Source: Caldisericota bacterium (GTDB taxonomy: Bacteria > CG03 > B21-G15). Taken from it: a stretch of 33,051 nt of DNA. The notes below the pieces were generated by a model that saw only the letters and a list, made by a program, of their open reading frames with translations, searched no databases and was not told where the DNA came from. The position numbers and the translations under genes are program-made. This document shows positions 1 to 8,580 of this stretch, piece by piece (the first letter of the stretch is position 1; the number at the start of each line of letters is the position of its first letter). The DNA is taken from positions 1-33,051 of the forward strand of contig QMOP01000001.1 in assembly GCA_003650255.1 (NCBI GenBank), in the 5' to 3' direction.

Positions 1-38
1 AAATAAAATTGTAATGAGATAGAAAAAAGGAGGCAGAA

Positions 39-2489
39 ATGAAACTAAAGAAGTTTGGATATTTCAGTAAAGATGGGACAGAATTTATTATTACAACCCC
101 GCTACCTCCAAAGCCATGGATTAATTATTTAACAAATGAAATTTATTGTGCGATAATTTCTCAGACAGCAGGAGGATATTCGTTTTACAAAGATTGTAGA
201 AGTGATAGAATCTTAAGATGGGCACCCGAGAATAAAAATTTTGACCGTCCAGGAAGATATATTTTTGTTCATGATACAGATACAAAAGAGATATGGTCGT
301 TAAGTTATATTCCTCTAAGACAGAAATATAAAAGGTATCTCTGTAGACATGGGCTTGGATATACAGAAATTGAACAAGAGAGAGGAAGTATTTTAAGCAA
401 AATAGAGTTTTTTGTGCCAGTGAATGAGCCTTGCGAAGTGTGGATAGTAAGTTTAAAAAATAAAGGAAAAAAGACAAAAAGGCTGAAATTATTTCCGTAT
501 GTTGAGTTTTTAATTGGCGATTATCATATGGAGTTAAGATACAGAAATATAATGGTACTCTATAACAGATCTTGGTTTGACAGAGAAAAAGGGGCTATTT
601 TTGCTAAGAAAACTGCTTACTGGGGAGATATGAACATTCAGCCGTTTCCATATGTTGTGTTTTTTTCAAGCAGTTTAAAGGTTAAAAAAGCCTGTACAAG
701 AAAGGAAGCATTTCTTGGCCCTTACAATACAGAGGAGATGCCCGAGTCTGTATTTAAAGGAGAATTGAGAGAGTTTAATTTTTGTTCTGGTGAGGATGCA
801 GTTGGAGCATTTCAGCATGATGTCAAAATTGATCCGGGAAAAGTAGTAAAATTTGCTATTGTTCTTGGAGAAGCAAAGTCAGATACTGCCAGGAGGTTGA
901 TAAAAAAATATAGAAACATTTCAAAAGCGATGGAGGAGCTAGAAAGGACAAAAAAGTGGTGGAGAAAATTAATACTTGATAACATAGAAATTGAGACGCC
1001 AGATAAAGATATAAATATTTTCTTTAATATATGGTGTAAATATCAGTTATACATTTGTAATTACTGGTCAAGATCTCCTTCTTACTACCACGAAGGTTCT
1101 GGTGGAAGGGGATATAGGGATTCATGTCAGGATGCAGAGTCAATAGTTTCACTCAATCCAGAACTTACCAGAAAGAGAATTTTCTCTCTTGCAAAACTTA
1201 TAAGAGAAGATGGTTCTACTGCACCTGGCTGGTCTGAGACCAGAGGACCAGCAACATATAGGCCTAATAAGGATCATCCTGTTTGGCTTGTTTACACAGT
1301 TAGCTCTTACATAAAAGAGACAGGAGATGTTGGGATATTGAATAAGAAACTTCCGTACCTTAAAGATAAATGGAAAGATGGTTGGGAGATAGATCCTTTG
1401 TGGAGTAAAGGTTCAATATTTCTGGGAAAGGGGACATTATACGAGCATCTGTGGAAAAACCTCGAATACACTTATAATGATTTTGGCGAGTATAAACTTC
1501 CAAGAATTGGACATGCTGACTGGAATGATGGAATTGATGCTGCAGGAATAAAACACAGAGGTGGTTCTGTAATGCTTGCTTTCCAGCTCATAAGGTCAAT
1601 GAAGATTCTTGCTGAACTTGCAAATTTAATAGGCAGGAAAAAAGATGCAGAGGAGCTGATGCGTAGAGTTGAGATGGTGAAGAATATCCTGGAGAATAAA
1701 TACTGGGATGGAGTGTGGTATGTAAGAGGTGTAACAGATGATGGTTATGTTTATGGAAGTAAAAGGAATAGGGAAGGTAAGATATTTTTGAACTCCCAGT
1801 CATGGGCTATTCTTTCAGGAGTTGCTCAAGGCGAAAGATTAAAAAAACTTCTTTTTTCTGTTGATAAATATCTTGAAACAAAACATGGTTATGCATTGTT
1901 TTATCCTGCTTACAGCAAATGGGATAAAAGACTTGGAAGAATGAGCATGTTTTCAGAAGGAACAAAGGAGAATGCTGCTATTTTCTGTCATGCAGCAATG
2001 TTTATGATTGCTGCAAACTGTATTGCTGGAAGGGGAGAGAAAGCATATATAAATTTAAGAAAAATTATGCCGAATACACAGGAGGATTACAATCTTTATA
2101 AAGCAGAGCCGTATGTTTTTGCTGAATATCTTGTGGGTAGAGAACATCCATATCTTTTTGGAGAGGGAGAATTTACATGGATTACAGGAACCGCAGGCTG
2201 GGGATTTATGGTTTTAAATCAGTATATCCTTGGAATTAAGCCAGAGATTAATGGATTAAGAGTTTCTCCCTGTATTCCATCTCACTGGAAAAAGGTTTAT
2301 ATCAAAAGGCCATTTCGTGCTGACATTTATGAAATAATAATATATAATGAACATGGAGTAGAAACAGGAGTGGAGAAAATCATAGTTGATGGCAAAGAAA
2401 TAAGAGGGAATTTAATTCCTTATTTTGGCGATAAAAAGAGGCATACTGTTGAAGTAATAATGGGAAAAAGAAAGGGAGGACAGAGATGA
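39..2489 (+). CDS. GH94 disaccharide phosphorylase (cellobiose/chitobiose phosphorylase-like)
   Basis: Predicted cytosolic enzyme that splits an imported beta-linked disaccharide with phosphate into a sugar 1-phosphate and a free sugar. The 816 aa length matches cellobiose and chitobiose phosphorylases; cellodextrin phosphorylases are longer. The N-terminus has the family's PWINYL and GGYSFYKD segments and a DRPGRY motif. The (alpha/alpha)6 barrel shows GYRDSCQD and the HADWND motif at residues 492-497, where an Asp acts as general acid. There is no signal peptide. An AGGAGG ribosome binding site sits a few bases before the ATG. The stop overlaps the next gene (ATGA), so it is co-translated with the sugar ABC importer. 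The substrate cannot be read from sequence: cellobiose, laminaribiose and chitobiose are all possible, and the neighbouring glucanase-like enzymes favour a glucose disaccharide. Confidence 0.9.
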   Translation: MKLKKFGYFSKDGTEFIITTPLPPKPWINYLTNEIYCAIISQTAGGYSFYKDCRSDRILRWAPENKNFDRPGRYIFVHDTDTKEIWSLSYIPLRQKYKRYLCRHGLGYTEIEQERGSILSKIEFFVPVNEPCEVWIVSLKNKGKKTKRLKLFPYVEFLIGDYHMELRYRNIMVLYNRSWFDREKGAIFAKKTAYWGDMNIQPFPYVVFFSSSLKVKKACTRKEAFLGPYNTEEMPESVFKGELREFNFCSGEDAVGAFQHDVKIDPGKVVKFAIVLGEAKSDTARRLIKKYRNISKAMEELERTKKWWRKLILDNIEIETPDKDINIFFNIWCKYQLYICNYWSRSPSYYHEGSGGRGYRDSCQDAESIVSLNPELTRKRIFSLAKLIREDGSTAPGWSETRGPATYRPNKDHPVWLVYTVSSYIKETGDVGILNKKLPYLKDKWKDGWEIDPLWSKGSIFLGKGTLYEHLWKNLEYTYNDFGEYKLPRIGHADWNDGIDAAGIKHRGGSVMLAFQLIRSMKILAELANLIGRKKDAEELMRRVEMVKNILENKYWDGVWYVRGVTDDGYVYGSKRNREGKIFLNSQSWAILSGVAQGERLKKLLFSVDKYLETKHGYALFYPAYSKWDKRLGRMSMFSEGTKENAAIFCHAAMFMIAANCIAGRGEKAYINLRKIMPNTQEDYNLYKAEPYVFAEYLVGREHPYLFGEGEFTWITGTAGWGFMVLNQYILGIKPEINGLRVSPCIPSHWKKVYIKRPFRADIYEIIIYNEHGVETGVEKIIVDGKEIRGNLIPYFGDKKRHTVEVIMGKRKGGQR

Positions 2490-3748
2490 TTTATATTTTT
2501 TTAATTTCCTTGTTTTTTATTACTTCTTGCGCGAAAAAAACCGAAGAAAGGGAGATTGTAATTTGGCACTGGATGACAGATAGAGAGGATGCATTTTCAA
2601 GACTTGCTCAGGAGTTTATGGTGGAGAGGGGTATAAAGGTTAAGTTTGAATTATATGCTCCATCTGAGGTTTATTCTCAGAAGGTTAGAGCAGCTGCACA
2701 GACAAATACACTTCCTGACATATTTGGAATACTTGGTTCTCCGAGAGATTTTGCAAGTTTTATAAAAGCAGGGTTTGTTGAGGATCTGACTATGTATATG
2801 GAAGAGAACAATGGTAAGTGGAAAAACTCGTTTTATCCTCAAGCAATAGAGACTGTAAGCTTTAAAGATGGAAATATGTATGGAGTAAAGCCTGGTATAT
2901 ATGGAATTCCGATAGATATGATGAATATTCAAATGATATGTAATACCGAGATTCTGAAAAAGGCAGGAATAGAAAAAATTCCTGAGACATGGGAAGAATA
3001 TGTAGATGCTGGAAGGAAATTAAAAAAGAAGGGAATAAATGTTTTTGTAAGTGGTTGGGGAGAAGTCTGGCTTCTTGAGGCAATGGCAACAAGTTTTGCA
3101 TTCAATATCATGGGTCCTGAAAAAGTTTTTAATACATTTAAAGGTGAAGTTCCATATACTGACCCTGACTGGATAAAAGTTTTTTCACTGTTTGACACAA
3201 TGAGGAAGGAGGGGTTGTTTATAAAAGACAGTATAACAATGGTAAATAAAACAGCAGAACAGATGTTTGCGAATGGGAGATCTGCATTTACTTTTAATGG
3301 TTCATGGTGTATAAATGTTTATAAAGGAATGAATCCAAATCTTAAATATTCTCCCTGTCTTTTGCCCAAGGTAAATAGAGGAAATCCTGTTTATATCTGG
3401 GGTGGTTCTGGTTCTTGGTTTGTTGTGAATTCAAAGTCAAAATATAAAAAAGAGGCAATAGAATTTCTTAAGTGGTTGACCTCCTCACAGCAGCAAAAAT
3501 TCTTAACAGAAGAGACGATGAATTTACCTTCAAATAAAGATGCTGCTGAAAAGTTAAAAGGACTACTTAAGGAGTTTGCTCTTGGAATGAAATATGTAAC
3601 ACATCCAAATTTTTGGCCGGTTCATGAAACACCTGAAGTTATTGAAAAATTTGATAAAGGGATTCAACTTATTCTTATAGGTAAAAAAACTCCTTTTCAG
3701 GTAGCAAAGGAACTGGATAAATATAAAAAGGAACAACTGAAAGAATGA
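2486..3748 (+). CDS. Sugar ABC transporter substrate-binding lipoprotein (family 1 SBP)
   Basis: Predicted lipoprotein that captures oligosaccharides outside the inner membrane and delivers them to the two permeases encoded next. The N-terminal hydrophobic stretch ends in an ITSC lipobox with Cys15 as the lipidated residue. The mature part begins with a strand of the IVIWHW type followed by SBP_bac_1 features: a PETWEEY segment, a GSWCINVYK segment and an AIEFLKWLTS segment near the C-terminus. The 420 aa length is normal. Its ATG lies inside the stop of the GH94 gene, and its own stop overlaps the next start by 4 bp. The GH94 neighbour suggests a beta-linked disaccharide or short oligosaccharide as ligand. 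Confidence 0.93.
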   Translation: MIYIFLISLFFITSCAKKTEEREIVIWHWMTDREDAFSRLAQEFMVERGIKVKFELYAPSEVYSQKVRAAAQTNTLPDIFGILGSPRDFASFIKAGFVEDLTMYMEENNGKWKNSFYPQAIETVSFKDGNMYGVKPGIYGIPIDMMNIQMICNTEILKKAGIEKIPETWEEYVDAGRKLKKKGINVFVSGWGEVWLLEAMATSFAFNIMGPEKVFNTFKGEVPYTDPDWIKVFSLFDTMRKEGLFIKDSITMVNKTAEQMFANGRSAFTFNGSWCINVYKGMNPNLKYSPCLLPKVNRGNPVYIWGGSGSWFVVNSKSKYKKEAIEFLKWLTSSQQQKFLTEETMNLPSNKDAAEKLKGLLKEFALGMKYVTHPNFWPVHETPEVIEKFDKGIQLILIGKKTPFQVAKELDKYKKEQLKE

Positions 3749-4638
3749 GCGAGGAAAAGGTTTCAAAGTTAAAGGATTACCTTACCTCTTATCTCTTCAT
3801 TATTCCTGCAGTTCTTCTTTTTTCTGTTTTTAGTATCTACCCTATTTTTAAAATTCTCCAACTGAGTTTACTCAAATGGGATGGAATATCTCTTTATCCT
3901 AAGTTTGTTGGTTTAAAAAACTTTATTGAGGTTATAAAGGATAAAATATGGTGGAAGTCATTTTTGAATGCTGGAATAATCACTCTTCTTGCTCTTACTG
4001 TCCAGAATGCTCTTGCTCTTGTTCTTGCTATAATTGTTGATAAAGATATAAGAGCAGGTGAGATTTACAGAGTTATTTTTTATATTCCTCCAGTTCTTTC
4101 TGGAATAGTTGTTGGATTGATTTGGAACTGGATATACAATTATGATTATGGTTTTTTGAATCACTTTCTTGAAGTTATAGGTTTGGGAGGGTTAAAGAGA
4201 GCCTGGTTGAGCGATCCAAAGCTTGCTTTGTTTTCTGTTGCTGTTGTTCATATGTGGAAAGGGTTTGGTTGGGGTTTTATTATATTCCTTGCAGGACTTC
4301 AAACAATACCAAGGAATCTTTACGAGGCTGCTCAGATTGATGGTGCAACTCCCTGGAAGACATTTTTACATGTTGTTGTTCCTATGATGAGACCTGTTTT
4401 TTTTCTCGTCTCAATTTTGACAATTTTAGGAACAATGCAGATATACGATATAATAGTTGCAACAACAGGGGGTGGTCCAGGGTATGCAACAGAAGTGCCG
4501 ATAACCAGAATTCTTTCATCAATGTTAGGTTCTTCAAGATTTGGCTATGCGTGTGCTGAGGGTTTAATTTTTGGAGTTGTTCTTCTTGCTGTTTCCCTGA
4601 TACAGTTAAGGATATCGGCTATGATGAGAAATGAGTAA
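3745..4638 (+). CDS. Sugar ABC transporter permease, MalF/UgpA type
   Basis: Inner-membrane permease subunit of the carbohydrate importer, 297 aa with about six hydrophobic segments. The first is at residues ~15-35 and the last ends near the C-terminus. The cytoplasmic coupling loop carries the EAA motif (LYEAAQIDGA, then a VVVPMMRP segment), which docks the ATPase. The start overlaps the binding-protein stop (ATGA) and the end overlaps the next permease by 8 bp, so the three are translationally coupled. No ATPase is encoded in this cluster; the likely partner is the MsmK/UgpC-type ATPase at 24995-26101. Confidence 0.93.
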   Translation: MSEEKVSKLKDYLTSYLFIIPAVLLFSVFSIYPIFKILQLSLLKWDGISLYPKFVGLKNFIEVIKDKIWWKSFLNAGIITLLALTVQNALALVLAIIVDKDIRAGEIYRVIFYIPPVLSGIVVGLIWNWIYNYDYGFLNHFLEVIGLGGLKRAWLSDPKLALFSVAVVHMWKGFGWGFIIFLAGLQTIPRNLYEAAQIDGATPWKTFLHVVVPMMRPVFFLVSILTILGTMQIYDIIVATTGGGPGYATEVPITRILSSMLGSSRFGYACAEGLIFGVVLLAVSLIQLRISAMMRNE

Positions 4639-5482
4639 GATTTTACTAAAGGCAAGATTTGAAAAGGTTAAAGTTATTCTTGTATCACATTTAATATGTA
4701 TTCTTGTTACCATTGCTTGCATTTTTCCACTTGTATGGATGGTTTCATCGAGTTTAAAAACTCAGGAGACAGTTTTTAAGGATTTCTCTTTAATACCCAA
4801 ATCTCCTCACTTTAAAAATTATCTTATTGCAATAAAAGAAGCAAATTTCGGTATTTATTTTTTAAACAGTGTTTTTTATACTGCAACAGTTGTTCTTGCT
4901 ATAATTTTTCTTTCTTCCATGGCAGCGTATGCATTTTCCAGATTAAGGTTTCCACTGAGAAGTGTATTTTATATTATGCTTATATCAACAATGATGATCC
5001 CTATTCCAGGAATATTTATTGCTCTTTATGTTCTTTTAAATAAGCTCCACCTTATAAATACGAGAATTGGATATATACTCTGCCAGATTAATGCTGGACT
5101 GCCTTTGAGTATATTTCTTTTTAAAACATTTATGGACAAAATTCCGAAAGAGCTTGAGGAGGCAGCAAAAGTTGATGGATGTAATAAATTTCAGATTTAC
5201 TGGAAGATTGTTTTTCCCCTCAGCAGACCCACTCTTGGAGTAATTGCCATTTTTAATACCCTAGCTGTATGGAATGAGTATCTTTTGGCTATGCTTGTAT
5301 TCTCAGATAAGTCATTGATGCCATTACAGAGGGGTCTTATGGTTTTTTATGGTTCACATCTTACTCAATATCCACTTCTTATGGCAGGCCTTACAATTAC
5401 AACAATTCCTGTTCTTATTGTTTACTTCTTTATGCACAGATACATTGTTTCTGGAATAATTGCAGGAGCATTAAAAGGTTAA
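4631..5482 (+). CDS. Sugar ABC transporter permease, MalG/UgpE type
   Basis: Second inner-membrane permease subunit, 283 aa with about six hydrophobic segments. The EAA motif is LEEAAKVDGC followed by KIVFPLSRP, the typical MalG-side coupling helix. The N-terminal segment has the CIFPLVWMVSSSLK sequence characteristic of this subunit, and the C-terminus ends in GIIAGALKG, close to the family's usual ending. It overlaps the preceding permease by 8 bp. An AGGAGG site directly after its stop serves the following glycosidase gene. Confidence 0.93.
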   Translation: MSKILLKARFEKVKVILVSHLICILVTIACIFPLVWMVSSSLKTQETVFKDFSLIPKSPHFKNYLIAIKEANFGIYFLNSVFYTATVVLAIIFLSSMAAYAFSRLRFPLRSVFYIMLISTMMIPIPGIFIALYVLLNKLHLINTRIGYILCQINAGLPLSIFLFKTFMDKIPKELEEAAKVDGCNKFQIYWKIVFPLSRPTLGVIAIFNTLAVWNEYLLAMLVFSDKSLMPLQRGLMVFYGSHLTQYPLLMAGLTITTIPVLIVYFFMHRYIVSGIIAGALKG

Positions 5483-5493
5483 AGGAGGATCAA

Positions 5494-7392
5494 ATGTTTA
5501 CAATTTTAATTATTGTGGGTATTTTTTTAAATTTAAGAGGTTTTGATCTGCTTGAATGGGGAGATGAGATTATTGATTATTCAAAATATGGAAAGTTTGT
5601 TGGAACAAATACAAGGAATTACAGATATGTTATTACTGACAGAAAAGGACTTGCAAAAGCTGCTGGAGAGGGTATATTTCCAAACAATTCTGTTCTTTCC
5701 GACCCGGAATATCTTCAGATGAAAAGAAGTGGCGAACTTGATGGTTCACACTGGAAGTTTGTTAATGACAGAAATTATAAAAGAGCATTTTTTAAGTGGG
5801 CTACTGCTCCTGAACCAATAGGGGTTAGACTTTTTTATATAGGTGATATTCTTCAGAGGGCAGCAACTTCAGACAGAAAGATTAATTATAGGTTGCTTTT
5901 GCAGGCAATTAAAGCTTATTATGCAATAGTTATTCACTTTCCAAAGACAGTTGCCTTTACATACTGGCATACTCCGTGGTACCCAGGAGTTGTTGCAATT
6001 GACAGGATATATTATTTAACGATGAAATACCCAGAGTTAGGTGTGCGTCTAAAGGATGCCTATATAAGAATAGAAAATTGTTTTAATGATACAACAAGAG
6101 ATGATGTATACATTGTTAATCCAGGAAAACTTGTTAAAGAAGAAAGATCTGAGAGAATGAATAAAAGAAATTTAGAAAGTATAGGAGTTTTGAGAAGAAT
6201 AGGGGGTGATATAACACAGCTTATTCAATATGAAAGTGGAGACTGGCAGCTCATTTTTCACGATCAGCCAATTTTAATAAAGGCAGTTGCGTACTCTCCT
6301 GCTCCTGTTGGGAAGTCTCCTGATACTGGAACATGGAATACCTATCATGACTGGTTTTTCTTAGATACAGATAGGAATGGGAAACTTGATGTTTACGAAG
6401 TTTGGGTTGACAGAAACAAAAATAACAGAAGAGATAAGGATGAAAAAATAACTTCTGATTTTGAACTGATGAAGGAAATGGGAGTGAATGCTATTCGACT
6501 TTATCATCATGGATATAGTAAGGAACTCTTGAGAGATTTATATGAGAATTATGGTATAGGAGTTTTGATGGGTGATTTTCTCGGAATGTATGCTATTGGC
6601 TCAGGAGCAGGCTGGTATGAGGGTACAGATTATACGAACGAGATTCATAAGAAAAATATGCTGGAGAGTGTAAGGGAGATGGTTGAAAAGTATAAGGATG
6701 AACCGTATGTTATAATGTGGATTCTTGGAAATGAGAACAATTATGGAGTTGTGGGTGATGAGACAACACCAGGACTTGGATGTAGGGCAAAGGAACAACC
6801 CGAGGCGTATTATAAGTTTGTAAATGAGGTTGCAAAATTTATAAAGTCAATTGACCCACATAAAAGACCTGTTGCTATATGTAATGGAGACCTTTTGTAT
6901 CTTGATTATATTGCTAAATACTGTAAGGATATTGATGTAATAGGTGTTAATGCTTATAGAGGACCATATGGTTTTGGTTACAGTTTTTGGAAGAATATTA
7001 AAAGATTAACAGATAAACCTGTTCTTATAACAGAGTATGGCTGTCCTGCTTATGGTAGGGGTTTTTCAGATGAGGAAGCAGAGGAGAAACAGGCAGAATA
7101 TTTAAGAGAAGCATGGCTTGATATATACTATAATTCAGCAGGTTATGGTGTTGGAAATGCTATTGGTGGAGTGCAGTTTGAGTGGGTTGATGAATGGTGG
7201 AAAGGTGGACCTCCACCAAGATTTGATCCAGCAAAGCATGACACAATACCAAATTTCTCCGGTCCTTTTCCTGATGGATGGTTTTATGAAGAATGGCTGG
7301 GTGTTACTTCTCAGGGTGATGGAAGTCATTCACCATTTATGAGACAATTAAGAAGATCATTTTTCATGTATAAGGAATTATGGAGAGATTAG
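5494..7392 (+). CDS. Secreted clan GH-A glycosidase with EF-hand-like acidic repeats
   Basis: Predicted exported glycoside hydrolase of 632 aa. A short hydrophobic N-terminus (residues 1-14) looks like a signal peptide or anchor. Residues ~15-240 form a region I do not recognise. A TIM-barrel half follows from ~255, starting with a substrate-entry strand (ILIKAVAYSPAPVG). Clan GH-A catalytic residues are visible: acid/base Glu414 in LGNENN and nucleophile Glu514 in LITEYGC, with a later FEWVDEWW segment. Between the first strands, residues ~288-315 carry two DxDxNxK-like acidic loops resembling dockerin or EF-hand calcium sites. It is preceded by AGGAGG and overlaps the next gene by 13 bp. 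The exact GH family is not recognised; the closest impressions are GH2 TIM barrels and GH72-like enzymes. A role in extracellular glucan cleavage is inferred from context. Confidence 0.82.
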   Translation: MFTILIIVGIFLNLRGFDLLEWGDEIIDYSKYGKFVGTNTRNYRYVITDRKGLAKAAGEGIFPNNSVLSDPEYLQMKRSGELDGSHWKFVNDRNYKRAFFKWATAPEPIGVRLFYIGDILQRAATSDRKINYRLLLQAIKAYYAIVIHFPKTVAFTYWHTPWYPGVVAIDRIYYLTMKYPELGVRLKDAYIRIENCFNDTTRDDVYIVNPGKLVKEERSERMNKRNLESIGVLRRIGGDITQLIQYESGDWQLIFHDQPILIKAVAYSPAPVGKSPDTGTWNTYHDWFFLDTDRNGKLDVYEVWVDRNKNNRRDKDEKITSDFELMKEMGVNAIRLYHHGYSKELLRDLYENYGIGVLMGDFLGMYAIGSGAGWYEGTDYTNEIHKKNMLESVREMVEKYKDEPYVIMWILGNENNYGVVGDETTPGLGCRAKEQPEAYYKFVNEVAKFIKSIDPHKRPVAICNGDLLYLDYIAKYCKDIDVIGVNAYRGPYGFGYSFWKNIKRLTDKPVLITEYGCPAYGRGFSDEEAEEKQAEYLREAWLDIYYNSAGYGVGNAIGGVQFEWVDEWWKGGPPPRFDPAKHDTIPNFSGPFPDGWFYEEWLGVTSQGDGSHSPFMRQLRRSFFMYKELWRD

Positions 7393-8549
7393 ACTGGAAA
7401 GGTATAAATATTGGAGGTTGGTTAATGTGGGAAGGATATATAATGGGAGGAAGAAACATTCCTGAGAAAGAGTTTCTAAAGGAATTTTCAGAAGTTAATG
7501 GAAAAGAAGAAACACAGAAATTTTCATATTTGTTTAAGAGGAAGTTCATTAGAGAGGATGATTTTAAGAATATAAAAAATATAGGGTTTAATTCAATAAG
7601 AATACCCTTTCATTACAAAATTATTGAAAAGGAAGAATGGAGATGGATTGATACGGCAATTAAGTGGGCGAAAAAGAACGGGTTAGGAGTTATTCTTGAC
7701 ATGCATGCACTACCGGAAAGTCAAAATGGTAATTGGCATTCAGATGGAAAGGAAAAGCCACTTTTTTGGAAAAAGAAGAGAAATATGGAAAGATTTATAG
7801 TTTTATGGAAAAAAATCGCAAAAAGATATAAAGGCGAGAAACAGATAGTTGCCTATGATGTGATAAATGAACCTGCAGTTGAAAATGATAGACTACTTGC
7901 AGATGTATATAACAAGGTTATTGATGAGATAAGAAATATTGGGGATGGACATTACATAATTGTTGAAGGAAATTACTGGGCAACAGATTTTAAATTTTTA
8001 AAGTTTCTGAAAAAGAATAAAAGGATAATCCTTGGAGTTCATTTTTATCAGCCAATGAATTTTGTCTTTAATATTAAAAGAGACCTTAAATTTCCAGGGA
8101 AAATTGATGGAGAGATATGGAATAGGAAAAAGTTAAGAACCATTTTGTCAAATTATCTCAGATTAAGGGATTTACATGGTTATCCAATCCATATTGGAGA
8201 GTTTGGAATAAATGTATGGGGGAACAGGTTTTCAAGAGGAGAGGGTGAGTGGCTTGATGAAATAATTGATTTCTCTGCAAAAGAAGGAATTGGGTGGAGT
8301 TATTGGTGTTATAAGAAAGTGGCAACTCCTGTTTTTCCATCTGCAATTTATGAATACAATGAAAATCCATTTTGGCTTGAAAGGGGAGGTGATGCACCTG
8401 AAGGATATGAAAGATACATTTTTTACTGGAAAAGATTTAAAAGAAGAATAGTTAAGTCCTGGAGTACAAGTGAATTTTCAAAACACAATATACTTTTAGG
8501 GTTTTTTAGAAGCAAATTAAGACAAAAAAATGGCAAAAATAGACATTGA
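7380..8549 (+). CDS. GH5-family glycosidase without signal peptide (beta-glucanase-like)
   Basis: TIM-barrel glycosidase of 389 aa. The N-terminal GINIGGWLMWEGY is characteristic of GH5 glucanases, including the exo-beta-1,3-glucanase group. NSIRIPFHY, VILDMHALP, acid/base Glu164 in DVINEPAVE and nucleophile Glu274 in IGEFGIN follow in the expected order. No signal peptide is visible, so it probably acts in the cytosol on imported oligosaccharides, beside the GH94 phosphorylase. The start overlaps the preceding GH-A gene by 13 bp. The last ~30 residues are basic and look like an unconserved tail. Beta-1,3 versus beta-1,4 preference cannot be decided from sequence. Confidence 0.88.
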   Translation: MERLDWKGINIGGWLMWEGYIMGGRNIPEKEFLKEFSEVNGKEETQKFSYLFKRKFIREDDFKNIKNIGFNSIRIPFHYKIIEKEEWRWIDTAIKWAKKNGLGVILDMHALPESQNGNWHSDGKEKPLFWKKKRNMERFIVLWKKIAKRYKGEKQIVAYDVINEPAVENDRLLADVYNKVIDEIRNIGDGHYIIVEGNYWATDFKFLKFLKKNKRIILGVHFYQPMNFVFNIKRDLKFPGKIDGEIWNRKKLRTILSNYLRLRDLHGYPIHIGEFGINVWGNRFSRGEGEWLDEIIDFSAKEGIGWSYWCYKKVATPVFPSAIYEYNENPFWLERGGDAPEGYERYIFYWKRFKRRIVKSWSTSEFSKHNILLGFFRSKLRQKNGKNRH

Positions 8550-8580
8550 TTTTTTTACTAAAAAGGTTTACTATAAAAGT

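Noticed and set aside
1..22. Possible C-terminal tail of an upstream gene ending at TAG 20-22
   Set aside because: Only six codons are visible, so no product can be supported.
121..477. 118-codon open frame on the minus strand
   Set aside because: It is antisense to the conserved N-terminus of the GH94 gene, with no ribosome binding site or known motif.
7118..7342. 74-codon plus-strand frame inside the GH-A gene
   Set aside because: It lies out of frame within the conserved FEWVDEWW region and has no ribosome binding site.
8540..8580. Promoter before the outer-membrane barrel gene (TTGATT and TATAAA)
   Set aside because: Spacing is about 20 bp and the -10-like box almost touches the start codon, so it is probably chance in AT-rich sequence.
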